Assembly (NCBI RefSeq): GCF_030247195.1
Contig: NC_080670.1
Span: forward strand, 98,244,666 to 98,308,665
Length of the DNA: 64,000 bases
Source: Topomyia yanbarensis
Taxonomy: Eukaryota; Arthropoda; Insecta; Diptera; Culicidae
Direction of reading: 5' to 3'
The notes beneath the pieces are model-generated. The model saw only the letters and a program-made list of their open reading frames with translations, did not search any database and was not told the DNA's origin. Positions within the stretch are counted from its first letter, which is position 1. Every line of letters begins with the position of its first letter. This document shows, in pieces, positions 33,016 to 44,760 of the stretch. Both the position numbers and the translations under genes were made by a program.

Positions 33016-36000
33016 CTTTATTGTATGTATTATTCACTGTGTTTCACATTAATAGGTACATTTCTTTTTTGGGGCTTTTTTATTGCATCGAACTACAACA
33101 ATTTATAGGTAGTTTTCAAGGGGTTATTTTATAGACTTCTTCCAAAATTTGGCGAACCTATTCCAATTCGTATACCAATTAATTGGTATACTTAAGGGTT
33201 TATATGTTGCAGATAGCGAAAATACTGAAATTTTCAGCTTTTTTCCTACACAATATTACGAAAGCTTATTAAACAATTTTTCCTAATAAGTTTGTGAAAA
33301 TAATAAACTATTTGAAATTTTTTAATAGATTTATTTTTTATTTAACCGTGATTTTTTAATAAATAGTGACCATCACTTCACAACGTAGTCTATTTTTCAT
33401 GGCTTGCGGTGAGTACGATCTCTCGAATTGCTGAACTGAAAATTATGGAATAGAAATTAATTTTTAGCATTCTTTACAGATTTAACTCGCCGCGCAGATA
33501 GCTCTGAATTAGACCAGCTGAAGCCCTAAGACGATTTCGCTAGATTTTCAGAGCACTGTGCACCCAGTGCATTAACGCAAGTGACGGAAGGTTATCGAAA
33601 AGTTTCGTGAAAATGAAAACTCCAGTAATGATGATGATTTTCCCAAACGGTTCGTTTTCGAGAGGTTTATATTTGTTCTTTGGCATTAGGATTAGCGATA
33701 ATAATTTAAATCAAGGATACTACTGGGAAGTCACCTTTAGAAAAAGTCGATGTCGAAGTAAAATTTGGAACTATGCACGCATGCACTTCAGAGATCGCTA
33801 TGATATCAGGAACTGCGATTTCATTTCAACGCATTTTTGTGAAAAGGACGATACTTACAAATGTAAACATATGGCTTTTTCATACATGCGAATGAGGGCT
33901 TTGAAACGCAACAAATTTACCTAAAAATTTGGATTCTACGATGTTGCTTTCTTAAACTACAGCAAAAAATACAACGGGCGAAACTGTATTTTGTTTGTTT
34001 ATTTAAAGTTTCGCCCTCCGCGCTCCATGCAAACAAACAGAGCGATACTTTTTTTGCTAGCAGTTTAGAGGCGAAAATGTTTTTTTTTTTTCGTATTTTT
34101 TAGGATTATCAGCTGTAAATAGTAACAATGATCGCTACTGAAAAAACCCGGAAGAAATCGGTGGTGTAAAACGGTAGTTATTGTAAAAAACGTAAGGGCG
34201 ATACTTCAATGCTGATAGGTGGGACCGAAAAAGTAAACAATCGCCAAAGGGGCGCAAAAACAAATTTTAATTTAATAATTTCAAATACTTTATGAAGCTT
34301 TAGGTTTCGATCACTGAATCATGCAATCTAGGATGTAAAAAACACAATGGTTCTTAAATAGGAAATTAAACCAAGTCTGGAAATATTCACTGTTGATTTT
34401 CTTTGAATGGTGTCAATGCTAGTCGATACTAGAGCGATCTTTTCTCAAGCAAAAGTGTTGATTTCTTAGTTCTTAGTTCAAACGATATAATATCCGAAGA
34501 GAGTGATAAGAGTTATAAGATGATGTCCCATCACACTGTTAAGTGGATTTAAAGCGTTTTTATCATTCAAATTTGGAATATAATGTTTAAAAAACTAATT
34601 TTTTAAAGTTGATACAATGCACAACAACACTACTATTTTCAGTTGGTTTGAGCCTAAAGTTATACAAAAGGCTGTGTTCTACTACGTTTGTAATAATATT
34701 GTCTTACTTAATACAGTCATCATCACTAGAAAGCGATATTGCTGGATATATAATTAAAATGACTAAAAAAACCCTTAAAATATCACCACTTTGCATCCAA
34801 GAAAAAAATCTTTAACAATTTTTGACATCCAATCCAATCCAATAAGAATGTATTACAAAACATATTCGAGCTCGTTGCAAGAAGTTAAGAACGATTTTTT
34901 TGACCGAAAGTACCCTAATATTTCATATTGTGCAGCATTACAATTTCGCGTGCAAAACAATTTCTACAAGCTAATTTATGGTCTTACTATTTAATTCTAA
35001 ACACTAAATCTGTGCTTGTCATGTTTTTCGAACTGCTTATTGTCACAGGATATGAAAAGTACGAACAGTCCAGTTATGTTTTGGTCAGTGATGCCTGATG
35101 ATGGAACCATCTGGGCATCTCACTAAACAACAATTAATTTAACGTTAACCGCAAAACCATGCTACACTTTTTCAACTCAATGCCTGACATCATTCCACTG
35201 CGCGCACTACGTGGTGATGAAAAAAGGAGTCAAATATCCACAAGCCTCTCAAGGACGTGACCCTTTGGAAGTCCTAAGTCAGTGTGATGTGTATGCACAT
35301 ACACCCTCCACTACAAGCTCAGAGCGTAAAACCACGTAACGAGTAGATAAATCTTGAACTTGTAAAAAGTTTTTGCCGAAGTAATTATGTGGTTAAGAGC
35401 TTTAGGACGTTATTATCTGTGTCTGCTTAGTCGTTTGAAGAGACAGTTCTACGCATCTTTAGGGACGCCTGCTAGATAGAAATAGAGAGCATGTAGCGGT
35501 AGACTAGCACGTGGTAGGGAAAGTAGCCATGTCGAAATAAAAATAAACGATTCCTCTTGGCAACGTAACGAAAAAGTTTTCATCAAATTTATTTGTATTT
35601 TTATTTGTAAAAGCAAAGAAAAACCATGGAACTACAGTCCTATGCGGAACTTGATTTTTTTATTTCGACGACATAGCTGATCCTGCGGAGCTAGTGCAAT
35701 CCTACCTACCACTTTACAGTTTTCAGTGAACTCAAGGTATGTATAAGAAGCGTTGCGGCAAAATTGAATATCTGAACATATATATTTTTTGTTGCCTTAT
35801 ATATTTTAGCATATTATTTTTAAAGCCCTATGGCACATTTGTGATCAAAATTTCATTTTTTTAAATACTACAGGACCTTAAAACCAAAACAAGTGGATAA
35901 ATTTTTTAAAAAAAGAAGACGAATATTGAATATTTTGTATTTACTCCCAATTTTTAGTTGGAGTAGGGGGCTTTAATTGGAGTAGAGGGCTTGCTAACAA

Positions 36001-37193
36001 TTAATTGAGATATACAGGGTGCTCCAGCTGGATGTATCCTTTTTCAACATTGGACAACTCCCATTTTTCAGCTGATTTTCACAATTAAACAAGTTCTTTT
36101 TAAGACATTTTAAGCCATTTATTATAAACCAGGTTTTGAATACAACGTCGATTTAATGACCGGGGGTATTTGATACACAAAAAGCAGCTCTTTTGCGGGT
36201 ACTTTTCATGATATTGGACAGCATTTCGGGCTTAAGGGGGTCTTCTACTCGCGAGGCCTAAAATTGAGTACTTTTTGGGAATAAACTGTAAAGCATCCAC
36301 TCAATGGATTTTGAAACTTTTTTATTTTTGAAGATGCATGTTTCGACTTTTATATTTTACTTTTGAAGATGAAAAGAAAGATCCCTTGCGACCTTGAAAC
36401 TTCATTGATGATATTTATGTTGAAACTGCATGGGCCCGCTTAAGTAAAGATATGGCAAATTGGGTAATCTGTAATCAAAAAACTCATATTTTTTATAATC
36501 ATAATTTGTAAAAGTTATGCAACGATTTGTGAAAATTTCCAATATTTATGTTATTTTTGGTCTATTAGGGGCCATAAAAATGGAACAAATTGACATTTTA
36601 CGAATCCCTCCCGGGAAACATAGCAGCTTATCTTCTAAATAATTGGAGAAAAATTATTAAAATCGAACCAGTACTTCTATGAAAAGTCTTACTTGACCGC
36701 TTTAAAGCATTACTTTCGGGATAACGCAATTAAAGATAAAGTACCTTACTAGTTAATCTGCTATGCCGGGTCCGTAGAGCTCACCTTCTTCATCACGATA
36801 ATCTTCTTGGCTCTGCACATTTTGCTCCCTCTGTTGAATTCGGGCCTGTTTTGCCGCGACACACACACTTTGCGTTCAGAGCGAGTTATACGTTCACCGT
36901 AGCACATCTTTCAGCTTCAGCTATTCTGAGACTCATTGATGTTTTGGGTGTGAGCTTCTAAGCATCTTTCTAATGAACCATTAGAAATTAGACTTTCATA
37001 GATCCTGATATGTTTGAAAGTTTCTAAAGCTTCGTTTGCTTCAGCCTGACGCCTCAGGCGAACACTTTGAGTGTTAAGAATTTTCGTTCGATGACGAGCA
37101 GTGTTCGAGGGAAGCCCAGATAGTATTTCGCATATTTTCTACAGAATTTGATTTTCTCTGAATCGCCAGCCCATAAAATTTTGTTAGCTCCGA
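33016..37193. other. 4.2-kb AT-rich stretch, little recognisable
   Basis: A 22-bp perfect palindrome lies at 33170-33191 (GTATACCAATT and its mirror). A small inverted pair, GGGCGAAACT / AGTTTCGCCC, occurs near 33977-34017, and a T-run near 34079-34091. 'ATACAGGGTGCTCCAGCTGG' at 36013-36032 resembles the end of a mariner-like or similar DNA transposon, but I find no partner end. Frames at 33607-33924 (105 residues), 34609-34815 and others have no recognisable motif and are AT-rich chance frames as far as I can tell. Confidence 0.4.
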
Positions 37194-37480
37194 CAGTCGG
37201 TTGTCACGGTAAAGATAGAGAAGCTAGAGATTACTGGGTAGGGAAAGTTATGAAACTTAGAGCCATAGTACTCAAGTGAGAGCAAGGATGTGAAGTAAAC
37301 AGATCGGAAAACTAGAAGTGGCTGGGTCATTAGAACAGGCTTAATATCGTACGGGCTTAATCTTTGTCTTCTGTCAATGAGGGTCGAGCTTAGGCAGTAT
37401 AACTACGAATCACCCGAGTTCACTAACATGTGTCCTGATAAAGGCAGACGTGTCTATCTTTACCGTGACAACCGACATGA
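37194..37480. mobile_element. 287-bp TIR repeat (GTCGGTTGTCACGG family)
   Basis: GTCGGTTGTCACGGTAAAGA at the left is mirrored by TCTTTACCGTGACAACCGAC at the right. The interior holds 'gctagagattactgggtag' and 'aggcttaatatcgtacgggc', both found again, partly inverted, at 40979-41410. No coding capacity. The Jockey LINE starts right after it. Confidence 0.75.
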
Positions 37481-38300
37481 TATTATTCATATGATTTCAA
37501 GACAGCTAGACTATTCAAAGCTGTCTTGAAAGGGCTACCACAAGGTCAAAGTTTGGATGAAATATCCAAGGAATTGAAGAATTTACTTGGCTTTTCTCCT
37601 TTACAGGTTATTCTTATAAAGAGAAAGACTAGCGGCAATAACACGCCAGTGCGCTCTGGAATTATCCAGCAGCATTATTTAATTCATTTTAACCGTAATG
37701 AGGTTAATAATTTGAAAGTATTTGAAAAAGCACGTTTTATATTCCACGTGCGAGTAAAGTGGGAACATTATAGACGAAATGGGGGCAGAATTCAAAATCT
37801 GACCCAGTGTCGTAGATGCCAAGGCTTTGGGCACGGCACAAAAAATTGTCATTTAGATTCCAAATGTATGATCTGTGGTGATAAATCGCACACGAAAGAT
37901 ACTTGGGCGGTGAAAAAACCACAAAAAGTTTCAAATGCGCTAATTGTAGCGAAAATCATAAATCGAATTTCTGGGGTTGTCCTGTTCGAGAAAAAAAATA
38001 TAAATTCTCGTTCTAGACAACAAAAACAACAAATAAAAAATGTACCTACTTCTTCAGGTACACTTCAAGAAAACACGTCGAAACGTGTTAATCCGATTCA
38101 AAATAGATTAACAACTTCTTTTACCTCCGTCACACCATCCTACAATGGTGTGTCATCTTATGCTTCCGTGGCAGGTAACAAGGCCAAAATAACAGCTACC
38201 GCTACCACGCCTACAAACTCGTTTGCACCCAACGCTTCCTTTAGTCCAATGGATCTAGGTAGCGTAACAGAAGAAAAATTAAAATACTCACAAGACTCAA
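37481..38300 (+). pseudogene. Jockey ORF1 (Gag-like, PRE_C2HC), 3' deleted
   Basis: The frame is open through the left border with no ATG; TTG at 37526 is not a convincing start, so the N-terminus is lost by 5' truncation. 'FIFHVRVKWEHYRR' followed by 'CRRCQGFGHGTKNC' is the PRE_C2HC plus zinc-knuckle arrangement of Jockey ORF1. The second knuckle 'CMICGDKSHTKDTW' has Trp in place of its last Cys, and a third is unrecognisable. A Ser/Thr/Asn-rich tail follows to 'PMDLGSVTEEKL'. Right after that the sequence jumps into the endonuclease of ORF2. ORF1 proteins bind element RNA. Confidence 0.82.
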
Positions 38301-40909
38301 ACATTCCGTTACGCCGTTTCTTGACACCAAGGTGATCGAGAGTTTGGGTATCGAAGTTGAAACTGATCATGGTATCATTTTTATTGCTGCAGCCTTTAAG
38401 TGCACTGGCGAGCAAATTAATTTCTTGAAAGGAGACTTACAAAAACTTACAAGAAATCGGTCGAAATTCTTCATAATCGGTGATTTTAACGCCAAACACC
38501 GAGCCTGGACTTATGCTCAAAGTATTTCCAACGGTAAACTACTTTCTTATGATTGATCTGCTGGTTATTATTCAATTTTGTTCCTGAGTGGTCCTACGTG
38601 CTATTCGTCTGTAAGGAATCCATCAACAATTGATTTGGTTTTGACAGATCAAAGTCACCTTTGTAGCGAATTGATTACACATGCTGGCTTTGATTCTGAT
38701 CATCTACCAGTAACTTTTTCACTTTCTCAAGAAGCTGTTTCCAATCCCATTAGCTCAGTGTTCATTTATCACAAAGCGAATTGGGAAAGGTACAAAACTT
38801 ATATTGGGAATAATGTTAATCATAACCTTGATTTACAAAGTAAAGCTGACATTGATACGGCATTACAAAATTTAAGTAATTCTATAGTTGATGCTAGAAA
38901 TTTATCAACAACACAGAAAAAAATTAATACTCTTATTATTGACGATCTTCAACTTCTGATTCGCTTGAAGAATGTTCGAAGACGTCAATGTCAACGTTCT
39001 CGTGATCCTGTTATGAAATGTATCTATCAGGATCTACAAAAAGAAATTAAGCATAGATTTACACTCTTAAGAAATGAAAATTTCGCGAAAGAGGTTGAAC
39101 AACTCAAACCAAATTCTAAACCTTTCTGGAAACTTCCAAGGTTCTTAAGAAACCTCAGAAACCAATTCCAGCTTTGAAGGAAGGTGACCACATACTTCTT
39201 ACAAACGAAGAAAAAGCTCAAAAACTTGCTCAGCAGTTTGAAAGCGTCCATAATTTTAATCTCAACGTTGTGAGTCCTATTGAAACCGAAGTCTTACAAA
39301 AATATGAAAACGTTTCAAATCAAGTATTGTCTCTAGACGATATTGTTGAAACAAACTATGATGAGATCAAATCCATCATGAAAAAGTTAAAAAATATGAA
39401 AGCTCCAGGTTATGATGGAATTTTCAACATTCTTCTTAAAAACCTTCCCGAAATCACCATGAGATACTTGGTCAAAATATTCAACAAATATTTTGAATTA
39501 GCATACTTTCATGAAAGATGGAAAAATGCCAAGGTTATTCCTATTTTGAAGCCTGATAAAAACCCAGCAGAAGCATCTAGCTATCGACCAATTAGTTTAC
39601 TCGCTTCTATTAGTAAATTATTTGAAAAAAAAAATCATCTTAACTAGAATGATGTCACATATCAAAGAATTCTATTTTTCTTCCTGAGCAGTTTGGATTT
39701 CGCATTGGACATTCAACTACTCATCAACTTGTGAGAGTAACTAACATGATAAAGTATAATATTTCAGAGGGCTATTCCACTGGAGTTGCTCTTCTAGATA
39801 TCGAAAAAGCTTTCGTCAGTGTTTGGCACAAAAGAATAATTGCCAAAATGTGGGATTTCAATTTTCCAATTTACATAATAAAGATAATTAAAAATTATCT
39901 TACTAACCGTACCCTACAGGTTTCTTATCAGAATTGTAAATCTAATAAGCTACCCGTTAAAGCAGGCGTCCCTCAAGGATCAAGCGTCGCACCAATCCTA
40001 TACAATATTTTTACCTCTGATCTTCCAAATCTACCTACATGCTGTAAAAAGTCACTTTCCTGTGATGATACTAGCATCTCAGCCACTGGTAGGAGTCTTC
40101 GTATTATCTGCAGTCGACTGCAACGAAGCTTGAATATTTTCAATGATTACCTGAAAAAATGGAAAATTTCCACTAATGCGGCAAAAACACAATTGATTGT
40201 GTTTCCGAATAAGCCAAGAGCTTCTTCTCTTAAACCAAATAATAACAATATTATTAAATTTAATGGTTTGAATTTAACGTGGTCAGATCAAGTTAAATGC
40301 TTGGGTTTGATTTACGATAAAAAGCTCACTTTTAAGGATCATATTGAAGGAATCCAAACAAAATGCATCAAATAAATAAAATGTTTATACCCTCTTATAA
40401 ATAAGAATTCTAGGCTCTGCCTAAAGAACAAACTATTAATTTACAAACAAATCTGGAGAAAATTTAGAATAGGACGTAAGTAACATTGAGAGCCTTTGCT
40501 TACTTTCTCTTTCGATTATTACGACGACACTATAACGCTTTGGACTAATTTCGCAGTACATATCGAAAGCCGATGGTTTTTACTAGAATATTCTGCGAAG
40601 AGTTGATTACTAAATGTTGAAACGACCGAGCAATGAACAGGAGAGAAAGACCACAAAGAGATTCTCTCATTGTTACTTACGTCCTATTCTAAAGTTTCTC
40701 TAGAAATATTTAGACCGGCAACGCTATATACAGTTCCAATCTGGGCAAGTTGTTGTGCTACTGGGAAGAAAACGCTTCAAATAATTCAGAATAAAATTCT
40801 GAAAATAATTTTGAAGCGTCCTCCCTGGTTTAGTGCAAATGAGTTGCAAAGACTCGCAAACATAGAAACATTAGAAATTATGACGAACAGTATTATAAGC
40901 AACTTCTGA
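38300..40909 (+). pseudogene. Jockey ORF2 (endonuclease-RT), broken
   Basis: The N-terminal part of the AP-endonuclease is missing; the remaining part has 'FFIIGDFNAKHRAW' and 'DSDHLPVTF'. RT motifs follow: 'MKAPGYDGI', 'SYRPISLLASISKLFEK', 'GFRIGHSTTHQL', 'LLDIEKAFVSVWHK' (a conserved Asp reads Val) and 'AGVPQGSSVAPILYNIF'. The catalytic box reads SCDD instead of FADD. Breaks include a stop at 38554, a frameshift near 39150, slippage in an A-run (39625-39634) and a MITE at 40467-40689. After the MITE the C-terminal 'RPATLYTVPIWASCC' segment resumes and ends at 40909. Confidence 0.88.
40467..40689. mobile_element. 223-bp TA-flanked MITE inside the Jockey RT
   Basis: GAATAGGACGTAAGTAACA at the left is mirrored by TGTTACTTACGTCCTATTC at the right; TA flanks both ends (40465-40466 and 40690-40691), typical of Tc1/mariner-mobilised MITEs. 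The RT protein sequence is interrupted between 'LLIYKQI' and 'FRPATLYTVPIW' and picks up on the other side. Confidence 0.85.
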
Positions 40910-40978
40910 CAAAAATCGTTGCAATCTTCAATTGCAACGATTATTGTTTATCTTTATTGTTTATAAGTTAGTTTATAT

Positions 40979-41410
40979 TTTTTTTACATTTTAACGACAT
41001 TCAATTAGCTAGAGATTACTGGGTAGGGAAAGTTATGAAAATTAGAGCCATAGTACTCAAGTGAGAACAAGGATGTGAAGTAAACAGATCGGAAAACTAG
41101 AAGTGACAGGGTCATTAAAACAGGCTTAATATCTGTCGGTTGTCACGGTAAAGATGGACACGTCTATCATTACCAGGACACATGTTAGTGAATTTGTAGT
41201 TATACTGCCTAAGCTCGACCCTCATTAACAGAAGACAAAGATTAAGCCCGCACGATATTAAGCCTGTTCTAATGACCCTGCCACTTCTAGTTTTCCGATC
41301 TGCTTGCTTCACATCCTTACTCTCACTTGAGTACTATGGCTCTAATTTTCATAACTTACCCTACCCAGTAATCTCTAGCTAATTGAATGTCGTTAAAATG
41401 TAAAAAAAAT
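40979..41410. mobile_element. 430-bp palindromic repeat (same family as 37194)
   Basis: Arms of about 160 bp: 'acattttaacgacattcaat' plus 'tagctagagattactggg' are mirrored by 'cccagtaatctctagcta' plus 'attgaatgtcgttaaaatgt'. The centre contains GTCGGTTGTCACGG and part of the 37.3-kb repeat inverted. The outermost arm looks like LINE 3'-end sequence, so LINE sequence may have been duplicated into the palindrome. No coding capacity; the frame at 41115-41312 is a shadow. Confidence 0.8.
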
Positions 41411-41421
41411 GTGACTAACAT

Positions 41422-41484
41422 ACAAGGCTGGAAGAAGTCATTTCAAATGACATTTTTAAGCGAAAGTTCGGGAAAAAACCAATA
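41422..41484 (+). repeat. 63-bp direct repeat, outer copy
   Basis: 'acaaggctggaagaagtcat' through 'gggaaaaaaccaata' recurs at 41852-41915 in direct orientation, and inverted at 47998-48061 in the right foldback arm. The outer copy lies just outside the left foldback arm and has no counterpart beyond the right arm. Confidence 0.75.
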
Positions 41485-42289
41485 TTTAGTTTAGTCACAA
41501 GTGGTGACTTTTCATCCCTATTGTTTACATGATTCAGTTAATTATTATTAAGATATAATATGCTTTCGCATTTTTTTCAGTAGGATGTTTTAAACCTACT
41601 GGTCTTGTGAATAAGGAGCTAAACATATCTTACAAACTATTTTTTTTCCTTTTTTTATTTCGACTATGTTAGCAGGGCTGGAAACGTGACTTTTTTTTAT
41701 GAACGTCATAAGCTTACAAACTTTCACGCTGCTGCCCGAGCAGGAAAGTCATAGACGAATTTCATGGTTGGTGTACGTATGAATGTCGTTCAATGAATGT
41801 AATCTCTTTGGTGTGTGTGAATGCCGCCACACAGCAGTTTTGTTTCCCACCACCAAGGCTGGAAGAAGTCATTTCGAATTTCATTTTAATGCGAAAGTTC
41901 GGGAAAAAACCAATACGACAGCACCGATGCTAGTTTGACTTCGACTGCTGTGCATGTAAACGGACGAGAGAAAAGCAAAAACGTTCGTGCTGCTGATCGT
42001 GCCTGTTACATGTTCGTGAAGGTTCGGTTATTCGGCTTGCTGCCGTAGTTGGGTTTCGTTCGCTAGCTGTTGCGAATGTATGTGAATGGCCCGTGTGTTT
42101 TACTTGCATCATCCGTTGCGTTGGAACTGTTGCAAATAAATTTCATAGCAGCGGCTCAAAATGAATGTAGTGAACGACATTCATGGCTCATATTTGCAAG
42201 ATTGGAATGTGCGGCAGTTCGTTTTTCGCTTGCTATAGGAAAGGACTGCAAGCAAAATGTTAGCGGTCACAGAGTATCGTTGAAAGGAA
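41483..42289 (+). repeat. Foldback left arm, outer unique part
   Basis: Reverse complement of about 47430-48433 (minus the MITE at 47472-47641). The frame 42070-42315 is mirrored by the N-terminal part of 47468-47845, so neither is a gene. Confidence 0.85.
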
Positions 42290-43490
42290 AGTTTTTGGCC
42301 ATTGAAAATCTATAGTTTTGTATATTTACAATTCGCTGATGCGTCAAAATGGAAATATTTTCAACTTTTTAGTAATGAGTTTATATTGAAGGAGAAGTTA
42401 TTGGCCGTTGAAAATCAGTAGTTTTGTACATTTACAATGCGCAGGGGGTCTGCCGATGCGTGAAAATGGAAATGTTTTCAGCTTTTTGGTAATGAGTTTT
42501 ATATTGAAGGGGAATTCGTTGGCCGTTGAAAATCAATAGTTTTGACATTTAAAATGCGCAGGGGGGTCCGCCGATGCGTGAAAATGGAAATGTTTTCAGC
42601 TTTTTAGTAATGAGTTTTATATTGAAGGGGAATTCGTTGGCCGTTCAAAATCAATAGTTTTGAACATTTACAATGCGCAGGGGGGTCCGCCGATGCGTCA
42701 AAATGTAAATGTTTTCAAGTTTTCAGTAATGAGTTTTACATTGAAGGGAAAATTGTTGACCGTTGAAAATCAATAGTTTTGACATTTAAAATGCGCAGAG
42801 GGGTCCACCGATGCGTGAAAATGGAAATGCTTTAAACTTTTTAGTAATGAGTTTTATATTGAAGGGGAATTCGTTAGCCGTTGAAAATCAATAGTTTTGA
42901 ACATTTACAATGCGCAGGGGAGTCCGCCGATGCGTCAAAATGGAAATGTTTTTAGCTTTTTGGTAATGAGTTTTATATTGAAGGAGAAATTGTTGGCCGT
43001 TGAAAATCAATAGTTTTGACATTTACAATGCGCAGGGGTGTCCGCCGATGCGTGAAAATGGAAATGTTTTAAACTTTTTAGTAATGAGTTTCATATTGAA
43101 GGGGAATTCGTTGGCTGCTGAAAATCAATAGTTTTGTACATTTACAATGCGCAGGGGGGGGGGGGGGTTAAAATGGAAATGTTGTCAGCTTTTTGGTAAT
43201 GAGTTTTATATTGAAGGAGAAATTGTTGGCCGTTGAAAATCAATAGTTTTGTACATTTCCAATGCGCAGCGCCGATGCGTCAAAATGAAAATGTTTTCAA
43301 GTTTTCAGTAATGAGTTTTATATTGAAGGGGAAATTGTTGACCGTTAAAATCAATAGTTTTGACAGGGGGTCCGCCGATGCGTCAACATGGAGATGTTTT
43401 CAACTTTTTAGTAATGAGTTTTATAGTGAAGGGGAAATTGTTGGCCATTGAAAATGAATAGAAGTTGTTGGCCGTTAAAAATCAATAGTT
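42290..43490 (+). repeat. Foldback left-arm tandem array (about 11 units)
   Basis: Units of about 115 bp share GGCCGTTGAAAATCAATAG, 'acaatgcgcaggggg', CCGATGCGT(C/G)AAAATGG, then 'tttttagtaatgagttttat' and 'attgaagg'. Unit starts lie near 42290, 42401, 42521, 42640, 42757, 42876, 42995, 43113, 43229, 43341 and 43442/43469. A G-run of 13 lies near 43156. Unit lengths and the G-run differ, so this is a variable array. Confidence 0.88.
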
Positions 43491-44516
43491 TTGGACATTT
43501 ACAATACACACGGGCAACCGCCAATGTGACATAATGGAAACTTTTTTATGCGGTAGTAGCATAATCAAGTTACAGAATGATGGTATTGCAAGACAAAATT
43601 TTCATTATTTTTCTCCTTTCATCAGGAAAATAAATCGTTTCATTAATAATTTTGTGCCAATACATAAGAAACAATTAAACGAACAAAAAGATTCTTTTTT
43701 CATAATCCACCATTACATTTTGGCATATTTCGATAGTGGAAATCTCAAAAGGAAATGTTTTCGATCATTTTTACCGCTACCTTGCAGTATTTTAGTCGCA
43801 TAATATCATAGTAGCGAAAACTCGGTTTGCTTACATTGGCGATTTAGGCCAGTATTGCCACAATTAAAACTGTACCGGGATCCTTTCTATCTGCACTCTT
43901 CTATCGAAAGAAGGACCGGATTATGTACCCAAACAATAACGAGGTTGTTAAAAAAAATCTTTTTTCTTCTACATATTTTCCATTCGAGGAAATCAAACCA
44001 GACATTCTGACTCGGTTGTTTTATTTGAGCTGGAATTCCGCAAGAACCCAGTAAACTAAAAGGCGGCGCCGTAACTTGCCGTTCACTGTAAAAGTAGTGT
44101 GGGAAATCAGTTAGAATTCTGGATGAGTTTGGCTGGGTAATGTCAATATCAGCTCCAGCTCAAATTTTCACTGCCACTTTGTTTACCAACCAATGGTGGC
44201 CAACAGAGTAGCGGCGAGAAGCTGAGATGGGGTTGGAAATATCAATAAGATGCAAGAAACCGGCTTGCAGGAATTAAAATGGAGTACGTCAGAGTAAACG
44301 TATGCACTCCGAGAAGATTCGCTCAGCTTTTATTAGACATCATCCCTTTGATTTGCTAGAAGCATGTTTCTCGCATATTGCATTATAATGTCAGCTTCAG
44401 TTCAAGCTCAATCAGTACCAGCTCCACTTCAGATTCTTGCCATCACTGCTGCCTAACTCAACTGTTTACTGGGATGCATCGCAGGGTTAAATTATTTTAC
44501 CTTGCTGTCATGTAAA

Positions 44517-44760
44517 AAATCTGTACCAATCTGTACTTTTTTACAAAAATCTGTAATGTGTACCCTAATAAAAAAAATTATACACAAACTTTAACCCACA
44601 TAGTTCAACGATTCCACATAATGTATGAATGATACCCTGAACAGGTCGTTAGGCTCTTGGATCATTAGATGTTTATTCGGGTACCGTACAGAATCTGTGC
44701 CAAAAATGCTTCAGAAATCTGTACCTTTCTACATAAATCTGGACTTGCGGCATCACTGAT
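44517..44760 (+). repeat. AATCTGT-rich repeat with inverted partner, copy 1
   Basis: AATCTGTAC or AATCTGTGC recurs several times. 44570-44700 ('ttatacacaaactttaaccc' through 'atcattagatgtttatt') is the reverse complement of 46321-46445 with scattered differences, forming a nested palindrome inside the loop. Confidence 0.75.

Larger units (their letters stand above)
37481..40978 (+). mobile_element. Decayed Jockey-clade LINE
   Basis: A 5'-truncated non-LTR retrotransposon with a CCHC ORF1 and an endonuclease-RT ORF2. The RT tail 'KSLQSSIATI' precedes a T/A-rich 3' region. An internal deletion joins ORF1 to the endonuclease, and frameshifts, stops and a MITE break ORF2. The protein style matches the abundant Jockey/Juan-type LINEs of mosquitoes (recalled). 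It is flanked on both sides by copies of the GTCGGTTGTCACGG repeat family. No unambiguous target duplication is visible. Confidence 0.88.

Noticed and set aside
32701..33108. 135-residue frame with hydrophobic C-terminus
   Set aside because: AT-rich, crosses a putative MITE, no homologous motif or coding context.
33607..33924. 105-residue frame rich in Arg and Phe
   Set aside because: No recognisable motif and no promoter or neighbouring exons; probably chance.
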